Source: Verrucomicrobia bacterium UBA1200 (GTDB lineage: Bacteria > Verrucomicrobiota > Kiritimatiellia > RFP12 > UBA1067). From it: a DNA stretch of 17,397 nt. Under the pieces are notes generated by a model. It was not told where the DNA came from. It ran no database searches and was given only the letters and a program-made list of their open reading frames with translations. The translations under genes were made by a program, and so were the position numbers. Of this stretch, positions 1 to 11,000 are shown piece after piece (within the stretch, counting starts at the first letter, position 1; each line of letters begins with the position of its first letter). The DNA is taken from assembly GCA_002309765.1 (NCBI GenBank), contig DBXY01000024.1, forward strand, positions 37,872-55,268. Reading direction: 5' to 3'.

Positions 1-2028
1 CCCGCCGCAACGGCCGACAACCTTCCCGAAAGTTGCCGGGTTTACCCTACCCCGAAAAAGATCACGTTGTCCGGAGGAACCCTCCCCGCCGGAACGAAAC
101 CGCAAATAAGCGACAAAACCGACGCCTCGTTGCCGCCGGAGGGTTACCGGCTGACACTGTCCGCCAACGGATGCGAGATTATCCACGCCGACGACGCCGG
201 ACTGTTTTACGGGCAACGGACGCTCGACCAGCTGCTGCGCAAACCGGAGCAAGTCCCGCTGTGCGTGATTGAAGACTCCCCCGACATTCCTTTCCGTGGC
301 GTAGTCGAAGGTTTTTACGGGCGCCCATGGGGCACCGCCGGACGGCTCAAACTGATGAAGTTTCTCGGCCAATACAAGATGAACACCTTCATCTACGGGC
401 CAAAAGACGACCCTTACCACCACACCAAGTGGAAAGAGCCGTACCCCGAAACGATGGCGGCGGATTTCCGCAAGCTGCTCGCCGAGGCGAAAGCGAATTA
501 CGTAAACTTCTACTGGGCGATCCACCTCGGAAACGCTTTCGCAAAACCGGAAGAGCGCGAGGCGGACTACAAGGCACTTATGGCGAAACTGGAAGCGATG
601 TACGAGCTCGGCTTCCGCAGTTTCGCGGCGTTCTTCGACGACTTCGGCGGGCGTAACGCCGATCTCCACGCGGAAATCTGTAACCGCATCCGCGACGACT
701 TCCTCGCCAAGAAGGGCGACTGCAGCCACCTAATCGTATGCCCGAACGTTTACACCGGCAACGGCGACAACGAATACTGCAAGAAGCTCGGCGAAAAGGC
801 CAAGCCGGACATTGAGATAATGTGGACCGGCAAGAACGTATGCTGCGAAATCGACGCCGATTACGCCAAAGCGATAACCGCCAATTACCGCCGCGCCCCG
901 TTTGTGTGGTGGAACTGGCCGGTCAACGACTTCCTGCGCTCAAAACTGCTGATGGGACGCACCTACGGCGTAGCGCCGTACAAATACGCGGGATTCGTCT
1001 CCAACCCGATGGAAAACCTGGAGGCATCGAAAATCGGGTTGTTCGGGGTGGCGGACATGACATGGAACGGCGCGGCGTTCGACTCGACGAGCAACTGGCA
1101 TCAGGGTATCAGCCGGCTTTACCCCTACGCCACACGCGAGATGGAGAAATTCTGCGAGCACAATTCCGATCCCCGGAAAGACGCCGGATGGCTGGCGGGT
1201 TGGACCAGGGAAGAGAGCGAAAAGTTCGCCAGCCACGGCGACCTCCGCCGGGAGTGCGACGAGATTATCAGTGCGGCCGAGCAGCTGGAACGGCTGGTGC
1301 CGGAACACGACCCCGACCTTTGGCGGGAAATCGAGTTCTGGGTCAAAATGTTCGGCTGCCAGGGCCGTGAGGGTTCCGCCGCGCTAAACATGCTGGCGGC
1401 GAAAGAGCAACCCGACGGCGCCGCCGCCAAAAAGGCGCTGGTGGATTACGCAGCGGCGCGGGAAATGCGCGAGAAGATCGGCCAGGCCCAAGTGGCGCAT
1501 TTCCAATCACTCGCCCCCGAATGGGATAAGAAGAACTGCATCCCATGCCGCACCGCCACCAAACGGCTCCAGCCCGCGATCGACCAAGCGGCGAAAACCG
1601 CGCTGGCGGTGTTAAGCCCGGAAATGCTGGCAAAATATTTCCCCATCCCCTGCAAGGTAATCGGCAACGTGGAAGAGCTTGCCAACCGCGGGGTGCATTT
1701 TGAGAACGGGGAAAAACTGCTGGTGCTGGATCCGGTACTGGAACAGCTCACCCTTAAACCGCGCGACTGGTTCGGACTCTCGCTCGCCAACGGAAAGAAG
1801 GTCACGTATGTTTGGGCGGACTTCGACAACGACGCTTCAACCGCCTGCGGCGCGATTGAACTTTCGAAAGACGGCGGCGAGAACTGGATCCGCGCAAACA
1901 TCGGAATCAAAGGGCCGTTGTTCAGCGGCAAGGTTGACCCTAAGAAGGGGTTCAACGCCATGCGGTGGATCAACATTTCCGATCAGCCCGTAAAACTGAA
2001 AATCGTCCGCTTCAACGTGGACATTTAA
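1..2028 (+). CDS. GH84 beta-N-acetylglucosaminidase (O-GlcNAcase/NagJ-like), 5'-truncated by the window edge
   Basis: This gene encodes a family 84 glycoside hydrolase, which removes terminal beta-linked N-acetylglucosamine by substrate-assisted catalysis. The reading frame is open from base 1, so the true start is upstream. The TTG at 67 is not a credible start, because residues before it (the VYPTPKK segment) already match the N-terminal GH20b-like domain of the family. Counting from base 1, the visible 675 residues divide into that N-terminal domain (about 1-95), a catalytic barrel opening with FRGVVEGFYG (about 98-400), a helical region, and a C-terminal beta-sandwich (about 560-675). The catalytic Asp pair is D213-D214 in FFDDF. 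Sugar-pocket residues are also in place: K135 in GPKDDPYH, W304 and N305 in WWNWP, D310, and N335 in SNPME. The WAIHLGN stretch resembles the Bacteroides thetaiotaomicron enzyme more than the clostridial one. Only a short N-terminus, probably a signal peptide, should be missing. The next gene starts 41 nt downstream, so co-transcription is plausible. Confidence 0.93.
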   Translation, partial: PAATADNLPESCRVYPTPKKITLSGGTLPAGTKPQISDKTDASLPPEGYRLTLSANGCEIIHADDAGLFYGQRTLDQLLRKPEQVPLCVIEDSPDIPFRGVVEGFYGRPWGTAGRLKLMKFLGQYKMNTFIYGPKDDPYHHTKWKEPYPETMAADFRKLLAEAKANYVNFYWAIHLGNAFAKPEEREADYKALMAKLEAMYELGFRSFAAFFDDFGGRNADLHAEICNRIRDDFLAKKGDCSHLIVCPNVYTGNGDNEYCKKLGEKAKPDIEIMWTGKNVCCEIDADYAKAITANYRRAPFVWWNWPVNDFLRSKLLMGRTYGVAPYKYAGFVSNPMENLEASKIGLFGVADMTWNGAAFDSTSNWHQGISRLYPYATREMEKFCEHNSDPRKDAGWLAGWTREESEKFASHGDLRRECDEIISAAEQLERLVPEHDPDLWREIEFWVKMFGCQGREGSAALNMLAAKEQPDGAAAKKALVDYAAAREMREKIGQAQVAHFQSLAPEWDKKNCIPCRTATKRLQPAIDQAAKTALAVLSPEMLAKYFPIPCKVIGNVEELANRGVHFENGEKLLVLDPVLEQLTLKPRDWFGLSLANGKKVTYVWADFDNDASTACGAIELSKDGGENWIRANIGIKGPLFSGKVDPKKGFNAMRWINISDQPVKLKIVRFNVDI

Positions 2029-2060
2029 CGTTTCACCGGAGTAAGAATCGAACCAACAAC

Positions 2061-2064
2061 AGGG
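2061..2064 (+). promoter_or_regulatory. Weak Shine-Dalgarno for the giant gene
   Basis: AGGG lies 5 nt before the ATG at 2070. A GGAG at 2038-2041 is too far upstream (28 nt) to serve this start. The site is weak, but the signal peptide directly after the ATG independently supports the choice of start. Confidence 0.4.
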
Positions 2065-2069
2065 TTACC

Positions 2070-5000
2070 ATGAAAAGAATATTTTTATCATTTTGCGTTT
2101 CGATAAGTTTCAGTGCGTTAACCCTGTTGCCCGCTTCGGCGGCGGTTACCATCACCGAGTTTATGGCGGACAACGGATCCACGCTTTCCTCCGCCGCCGG
2201 AGACTACCCGGACTGGATTGAACTGCATAACGACGACCCAAACCAAGCCGCCGATATTTCCGGATGGTGCATTGGAACCAAAAAGACGAAAAACCATGAC
2301 AACGGCTGGGTATTTCCGGACGGCTCCACCATTCCGGCCAACGGCTACGCGATTGTCTTCGCGGACAAGCTCGACTGCGTGACCGGACGGGAGTGGCACG
2401 CGAATTTCAAGCTCAGCAAAGACGGCGGGGGCGATTACCTGTGGCTGATTGACGCCGACGGCAACCTGGCATGCGAATTCAACGGGAAGTTTCCGATCCA
2501 ATTCGAAGACGTCTCATACGGTTTCAAAACGGCGGCGGTCACGCTGGTGGACGGGTCGTCCCCGATGCAGTGGCGTATTCTTCCCGATGGCGAATTCTCC
2601 GATGGTGTCGGAGGAATGGGCTTTAACTCCGGCTCTGGCGCATTCTCCTGTTTGAAGATCATACCCGACACCCCGGTGGCGAATCTGGAAACCGCGCGGC
2701 GTTGCATCGCCAATCCCGCGCATTGGGCAAAACCCGCGCCGACCAACCTCTGCCCCGCCGCGGCGTTCGGAACCGCCGGAAACTTCTCCGACCGTTACCA
2801 GTTGGACGGAGCCAATGCCAACCAATACATGGTATCGGTTACCGGAAAGATCCGCATCCCGTCCAGCGGCAGCTGGACTTTTTGCGTCAGCGGCACCGAC
2901 GCCTTCGAGTTGCGGATAAGTTCCGGCAGCTTTAACGCCACCGTTGCCTGCCCCACCGCGCACAACTTCGCGAACACCCTGATGGCTTACGAAATTCCCG
3001 CCGCCGGGATTTACGATGTTTCACTGTTTTATTTCCACACGACGGGAAACTCCTGTTGCGAGCTGTCGGCGGCTTCCGGAAACTTCGCCGCCTTCAACGT
3101 TGACGATTTCACCCTCGTCGGCAACGCCACCAGCCCGCTTCAGCACGCGACCCCGGCAGACTGGGTCGGAACCGACGTTTCCGGCGCGATGCTCAACACC
3201 GCCGTCTCCGCCGAGGCGCAATGGAAATTCAGCCTTGCCGCCGCGCCGGCCGCCGGAGCCAATGCTACACTGAGGTTGCGTTACGCGGACGGCTTTTCCG
3301 CCGCCCTCAACGGCCACGAACTTGCCAGCGCCGCCGCCAGCAAACGAAGCAGTGTCGAAATCCTGGAACCAGTTGAGATCGCAGTACCCGCCGATTTCTT
3401 CGTCGCCGGCGAGAACACGCTGACCATCACCGGCGTAAACGACGCCATCGGCGATCCCACCTTTTTGATCGCCCCGGAACTGGTTTCCGCCGCCACCGCC
3501 ATGCGGGAATTTTATTTTAAAGCTCCTACGCCCGGAGCGGAGAACACGACCGAGGGTTACACCGCGCCCACCCCGGAGATTGTTTCCAGCATGCCGCGCG
3601 GTTACCTCACCTCCGCCGTAGAAGTGGAGCTGGCAACCGCCGATGGTTCGGATGCCGAAATCTATTATACCCTCGACGGATCCTTGCCCACGCTGACATC
3701 CAGACGTTACACCGGCCCGCTGTCCATTTCCTCCACCACCGTGCTGCGCGCCGCTGCGGTTGATTCTGGAAGCGTCCGCCAAACCACCAGCACTTACACT
3801 TGGCTGTTCCTCGCGGATATCATAAGGCAATCCTCATCTACCCCGGCGGGTTGGCCGTCCAGCGGATCGGTAAACGGGCACACCATGAAATACGGGATGT
3901 CCAGCAGCATAGTTAATTCGGATGGGGCGCGGCTCGCCGAAGGAATGACCAACGCCGCGGCAGTCGCCACGCTTTCTTTCGTCACCCCGTTGTCCAATCT
4001 GTTCGACGCCGGCACCGGCATCTACGTAAACCCGTCCGTAAACAACGACGGCCGGGCGTGGGAGCGGGAAATCTCGGTGGAACAGATCGATCCCGTACAC
4101 GGGGCCGCGAACGAGTTCCAAATCAACGCCAGATTGCGGTTGCGCGGGGCTGCCAGCCGGACCTCCAGCAACCCCAAGCACGCATTCCGGCTGTTCTTCC
4201 GCCGCGAATACGGTTCGGGACGGCTCAATTTCCCGTTATTCGGCGAAGAGGGGGCAGATTCGTTCAACAAGGTGGATCTGCGCACCGCCCAGAACCATTC
4301 GTGGTCGAAAGACAATGACGCCACCCACACCATGGTTCGCGAAGTTTTCGCCCGCGACACCCAACGCGACATGGGCGAACCTTACACCCGCAGCCGCTAC
4401 TACCATCTGTTCATCAACGGCATATACTGGGGGTTGTACCAGACCCAGGAACGCGGTGACGCCGACTGGGCGGAAAGCTACTGCGGCGGCGACGCCGATG
4501 ACTGGGACGCGGTGAAAACGGACGCCAACCGCAACCTTGGAGCCGCGGACGGCACGATGGACGCATACAACGAGCTCTGGGATATCTCCATCAACCAAGG
4601 TTATTCCGGCTCCAACGCCAACAACTATTGGCGGGTGCAGGGTTTGAACCCGGACGGCACGCGCAACCCGGACTATCCGGTTTATCTGAATGTCGACAAT
4701 CTGATCGACTACATCATCAGTGACCATTTCTGCATGGATCTCGACTCGCCGGTCTCGACCTGGAGCGTGTTCGTGAACAACATTTACGCACTGCGGGACC
4801 GCTCTGACGCCAGTACCGGATTCATCTGGCTCCGACACGACGCCGAACACTCGCTTGGCACCTATCCTTCGGGATACAACTATCCGGTCACGTTCAATAT
4901 GTTTTACGTAGGCACGGAAAGTCACAACTCGAAATTCACCCAGCGCTCGAACTTCAATCCCGCGATCCTCCACAACCGCCTGGCGCAAAACAGCGACTAC

Positions 5001-8000
5001 CGCGAACGTTTCGCCGCAGCCGTGCAGCGGCACATGCTCGATCCCGGCGGGGCGCTCACCGTTGCCAACGCCCAGCTCCGTTTCCGGCAGCGCATGGAAC
5101 AGATCGACTCCGCGATCGTCGCCGAATCCGCTCGCTGGGGTAACGGCAAAACCCGCGCCACTTGGCTCTCCGCCTGCAACGACGCATTGGAGTTCATCAC
5201 CCAGCGCCATCCGGTGCTGATTTCCCAATACCGCGAGGCGGGCTGGATTCCCTCGATCGAGTCGCCGCATATCTCCACCAACAATGTCGCGTTGCCACCC
5301 GGCTCGACGGTGTCCATCACCGCCGACAACAGCTTTTACTTCACGACCGACGGGACCGACCCCAAGTCCAGCCCGACAGCCAAATTCGTTGCCGTCGCCA
5401 ACGGCACCGCCGCCACCAACCTTACGGTGAACGCCGCCGTAGAGATTGTGGCACGCGCCTATCGCAACGGCGAATGGAGCGCCAAACGCGAGGCATCCAT
5501 CACGATGGAACCGGACTGGGGTGCATTGCGGGTGACGGAAATGATGTACGCCGCGCCAAACAGCGAGGCAAACTACATCGAGCTTATGAACTGCGGAACG
5601 GAAGCGATGACGCTGCGCGGCGTGACCTTCACCTCGGGAGTGGTGCTCACTTTCGGCGATCTGACCCTCGCCCCACAGGAACGGTTACTTGCGGTGCGCA
5701 ATTATACGGTATTCACCAACACCTACGCAACCGCGCCCGGAACCAAGATTGTGCCTTTTGCCAGCGGCAATACCGCTAAAAAGGGCGAAACAATAGCCTA
5801 CGCCGCGCCGGACGGAACCCAGATACTTTCCTACACCTACACCCGCGACTGGTATCCCGGAACCGTTGAGACCGGTTACGCGCTGGAGGTAGTCAACCCG
5901 ATGCTCGCCGCCGACGATCCCGGATGGAGCGACGGTTCTAACTGGAGAGTGGGGAGTTTTGTTAACGGCACCCCCGGCACCTCCGCCGACGCGCCATACG
6001 ACCCTAGTACCGATCCCGGCGGCGACGAACCCGGCGGAACCCGCGCCGCGCCGAATGACGAGACGCTGCTGTGGAACGGCGCAAACGGCGCGGTATGGGA
6101 TTTTTCCGCAGCGAACTGGCTTGACCACACCGGTGCCGCCACCACCTGGCGCGACGGCATGACGGCGATGTTCGACACTCCCGGTTGGGTCAACCTCACT
6201 GCGGCCGCGTCCCCGGCAGGGGTTTGCCTAACCACCAACGCCACGGTAATCGGTGGATACGGAAAACTCACCCTTGGCGGGCCGTTAAATGTGGCGGCTG
6301 ACACCACCAACGCCATACACACCGCCGCCACCGGGGTTAGGAAAACCGGCACCGGAGCATTGGCCGCCACTGCCTTAAGCGGAACGATTAGCGTTGAAGA
6401 GGGCGTACTTATCGCCGGCGGCACCAATTTCCGAGCCGCCGACATCACAGTGGCCAACGGCGCGGAACTGCGAGTGCTGGGACCGGCCGCAGAGTCGGGA
6501 TCGCTGATCACAAACGGCTCGTTCGAGAACAACTACGGGACTTCGGGATACACATACGTATCCGGCTCAACCATGCCCAACGGCTGGTTAGACCCGGAAG
6601 GCAGCAAACTGGTGCTGGTCAACTCTTCCGGTTCGGCCACTTGGAACGGCTCGTCCCAACAGGGCATTCCGGCCGGCAGCTATATGCTCGGCATTCAGCA
6701 CCGCGCCGCTTTGGCCCAAAACATCACCGTGCCGTATGACGGGCTGTGGGATTTGTCGCTGCTGCTGTTCCACCGCACCAACCTTGGCGACGTGTTGTCC
6801 GACCAGGACTTGCGAATACTGGTGGACGGAACGCAAATGGCGGTTTTCTACAACCCGTATTCATTCTCTTCGCGCCAGCGAATATCATCCGGCCCAGTTT
6901 ACCTAACCGCCGGACAACACACCGTACGTTTTGAGGGCGAGGGGCATTGGGTGGACACCACATCGTTTGTTGACGACATCCGCATCTCGCCTACAGACAA
7001 AGGTAAAACGTGCCGCACTCTCGGCAGCGGATCTTCCATTACCGCCGTAGCCGGGGCAAGGCTCGTTTTCGATTTCTCCGGCACGCTCGCGCTCCGAGCC
7101 TACAATCCCGGCGGGGCAACGGTTTCCGGTTCCGGCACGGCGGCAGCCTCCGCCACAGTGACCGGGCTAGCCGACCATACCCGGAGTTTTAACACCGGCA
7201 TTCCCGGAATCGTCCATGTGTATAAGACCGACGAATCTTCCGACACCGTGAATTCCGGGCTTACGCTAACCACCAACACAATAGCTATGGTGGACGGAGA
7301 ACTCACGTTGGGGCAGAATTTATCGTCACGCTATTTCTATTTGCAAAAATTCGGCTTTGGCACCCTGCGCGTCACGTCCCAGCCGCGCCGGCTGAAATCC
7401 TTAATGGTTCGCGAGGGCGTAACTTATCTAAACCAAAGCGGGTCCGCCACCGTAGTCGGTTTCCGCGCCCGCAAAACCGGGGCGTCGCTTTATTTCAATC
7501 TGACCGGCGACACCACCAACTCTTCGGGAATGGAGCTTTACGGTAACGGGCTGTTAACCGTTGGCACCACTGGCAGAAGCCACTCTTACACCGTCAATTC
7601 CGCGTTGAACTGTTTTGCCGAAAACCTCTGTTTCGACATCGGTGCGAATGACGCCTTCGTCTGCCCCGGACTGCTCTCGGTCACCGCCGACAGCGAATAC
7701 AACTACAATACGGCGGTCGCCAAAACCGGACCGGGGACGCTCCGATTGAACCAACGCCCCTCTTCAACCACCGTAACCGGACCGTTTTCAATCCGCGCCG
7801 GGGTATTGTCGCTCGGAGCGAACGATTGCGCTCAAAACGCGGCCCACCCCATCAACGGCGCGACCGTATCCAACTATCCGCCGCTCGGCAACAACATCAA
7901 CACCCCGCTTTACATTGCCGATTCTCCGGCCAATTCAAACGACACCCCGACCGTAATATTCAACGCCTCAGAGCTTTGCACTACCCGTCCAATCTCCATC

Positions 8001-11000
8001 GGCCCCTACGCCGCAACGGTTTCGCTCGGCAGCACAATATCCGGCACCAACGGATTTTTCGGTACCTTAACCGTCAACCGGTCCGACCTAAATCTTAACG
8101 CCCCGGCAGGTTCAACCCTCGTGCTGGGCAAGGTGGTAGCCGCCACCCCCGCGACCATCTCCGCCGCAAACTCCACAGTACTGTTCAACGGCGGTACCGC
8201 CGGCACTGTCTCCTTCACCGGGCGCGGCGGTCTGGGAGCGGGATTCAAAAAATCCGCCGCCGCGTCCCTGACCGCGCTGGATTTTTCCGGCGTCCTGGAA
8301 ATCAGTTTTGACAACGCCGGCAATGACCGTTTCAACGTCGGCGAGTTGACCTTGGGCGACACCACCATCCGGTTGCGCAATGACGCCACCGGCGCGGCAA
8401 ATTTTGGCGCGATCGGGCGTTATACGCTGCTGACCTATTCCGCGTTCAACGGCAACATTGACCGGATTACCCTCGATCCGTCATCACTCGACAATTCACT
8501 CAAATACACGTTAACCGACACCGGCAACGCCATCGTGCTGGAAATCGCCAACGCCAGCGGCGATTTCATCGACCACGGCATCACCGGCATCTATTACACC
8601 TTGCCTAACGCCACCGCCACCGAGATAATCTCAAGCGTGTATTCGCTGGCGGACACCCAAGCCGCCCTTGCGCAACTAACGCCGATCCAGTCCGTGTACT
8701 ACCACGATGCCGTCAACGGCGTAAACTTCTCCGATGACGCATCACTCCAGACCCTGCCCGCGGAACGCCGCTCCAGCGATTACTGGATCGGGGCATGGCG
8801 TGGTGTAGTACATTTGCCGGGAACCGGGTACTACCTCTTCCGGGCCACCTACGACGATGCCTGCGTTTTTGCGCTTGACGGCGCGGCGATACTGCAAGGT
8901 ACGGGTTGCGGCACGGTGTACGGCGCAAAAACCCTAACCGCCGGGCCGCACGATTTTTATCTCGCCATGTTTGAGCTTACCGGCTCCGCCTATGTGAAGC
9001 TGGAGGTGCTGGAACCCGGCGCGACCGAATTCCGCGTCATGCCGACCTCGTGGCTGGTGGCAGACACCACCGCCGACCTATCCGCCGCCGAAATTGCCCC
9101 GGTCGAAAACTCCGCGGTGGCGGTGGACTCCGGTAACGACGGAACCGTTTACACCGGCACCTTCTCCGGCGAATCGGGAGCCGTGTTGACGAAATCCGGC
9201 ACCGGACGGTTCTCGCTCGCTAATTACCGGTCCGGACACCTCGACGTTCGGGACGGCGAACTCGCGGTAACCAAAGTTTCGGCGGTGTGCGATCCGCTAA
9301 TCCTCGCCGGCGGAACAATCAACCTGCTCACCGGCGGAACCGTCGCCGGACTGCGCGGCTGCGGCGGGTTTGAATCCGGCAGCGGTTCGGAGGTGCGCCT
9401 CGACACCTTTAGCGGCGATAACGATTGCGGCATTTCGCCCGATCGTACCTACACCCATTTGGTCGATTTCCCGGTCTCATCCGCCAACCGGGCGGTGGTG
9501 AACGGCGTGACATTCCAAAACACCGGAAGCTGGACGTTTTCCGGTTTAGGCAACAGCACGATGAACGCCAACTCATCCGGATCCGGGTTCGCCACGCTGG
9601 TGAACAGTTTCTGCTACAACGGCACCGACATAACGCTCACGCTTAAATCGCTGCCGCCCGGTTCGCTCAACGAGTTCAGGCTTTACCTGAAGAATTACGG
9701 AAACAACACCCGCTACGCCGACCTTACTTTTGGCGTGGGCGAAACCTGGCAAACCGACCGGACCTTCAACCTCGACCAAGACCTTGGCCCCAGAGGCGCA
9801 TTTGGCGCCATCACCTGCCGGTACCGGGCCAACGCGCAAGGGACCTTCTCGCTACGCATCAAACTCACTTCCGGGTATTCCGACACCCCGCACCTTTACG
9901 GCTTCTCCAATGAAAGCCTCGGCTATCCGGCACTCCGGCTTACCGTGCCAGAAGGCGCGACCGAAACATTTAGCGGCGACCTGAACTCGCCGGTGCCTTT
10001 GGTGGTGGACGGTTCCGGCGAACAAACTTTTAACGGCGATCTGTCGCCCGCGTACGGGTTGCTGCTCGACAGCGGAACCGCGGTGCTGGGTTCCGGATCC
10101 ACCGCCACCGCCGGAGTGTTCGTCGCCGCCAATGCGGTACTGGATCTGCGGGCCGCGACCCGAGTCGACGGTTTGGGCGGCGATGGCGAACTAAGGCTTT
10201 CCTACGGCGATGCGGAGACCAATCTGGTATTCAACGCCGACGCGACTCTGGCGGTTCCGGGAAACCCACGCTTGACGCATTTCACTTGCGACGCCGACAG
10301 CGGAGTATCCCCGGATAAACGATACCTCTTCGCCGTTGATTTCACCCGCGATAACGCCAACGGACGTCCGTTGGAAATCAACGGGGTACTGTTCAACCGT
10401 ATCGCGGCCGGCGGTGTAACCGCCAGGATTGTGGACCACCGCAGCGGCGCCGGGGTGAAGGGGATCCCAAGTTCCGCGTACGCGGACGGCTATACCCAGA
10501 ATATCGGCATGGGAGCGGACCAAAGTTTCTTCGGTCTGTTATCCGCCATGAATTACGACGCCAACAACAAAGGCCAGACCATACCGTTGGAGATCGACGG
10601 GCTGACGGCAGGCGTCCGGTACGAAACCCGTCTCTACCTGCGCAGCTGGACTCCCAGTGTCGCCAGGACAGTGCGGTTCGCCTTCGATCCCGACAATTCG
10701 GGAACCCTAACCACCTTCGAGCTGAACGAAGATTACGAAGGCGCGGACACCCCGTATTATCTGGCGTTCCGTTACACCGCCAGCTCCAACGCCTTCCCCA
10801 TCTACTGGACATCGCTGGACAATTCCAACTCATTCCACCTCTACGGCATGACCGTGGAGGAAGTAGTCACCCAACAGCGGGAACTGCGTGTAGCGTCCGA
10901 CACCGTTTGGCACGGCGGCATCACCGGTGACGGGCAGTTGCTGAAAAGCGGCGGCGGGCAGCTGACGGTTTTGGGCACGGTGGACAGCGCGGCGCGGTGG

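Noticed and set aside
67..69. TTG as the start of the GH84 gene
   Set aside because: The frame is open to base 1 and residues upstream of this TTG match the family N-terminal domain, so the gene is truncated by the window rather than starting here.
822..1370. A 182-codon + strand frame overlapping GH84
   Set aside because: Arg/Gln-rich out-of-frame translation of the GH84 coding sequence, with no domain signature.
1965..2069. An N-terminal extension of the giant protein beginning within GH84
   Set aside because: It would place about 35 polar residues before an evident signal peptide and overlap the GH84 stop.
3021..3830. A 269-codon open frame on the - strand
   Set aside because: Very Gly-rich translation opposite Ala/Thr/Pro-coding sequence, with no ribosome site or motif; a shadow of the giant gene.
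4236..5270. A 344-codon open frame on the - strand inside the giant gene
   Set aside because: It lies wholly antisense to the CotH domain. Its translation is Val/Gly/Arg-rich with no recognisable motif. Long antisense frames are expected in GC-rich coding DNA.
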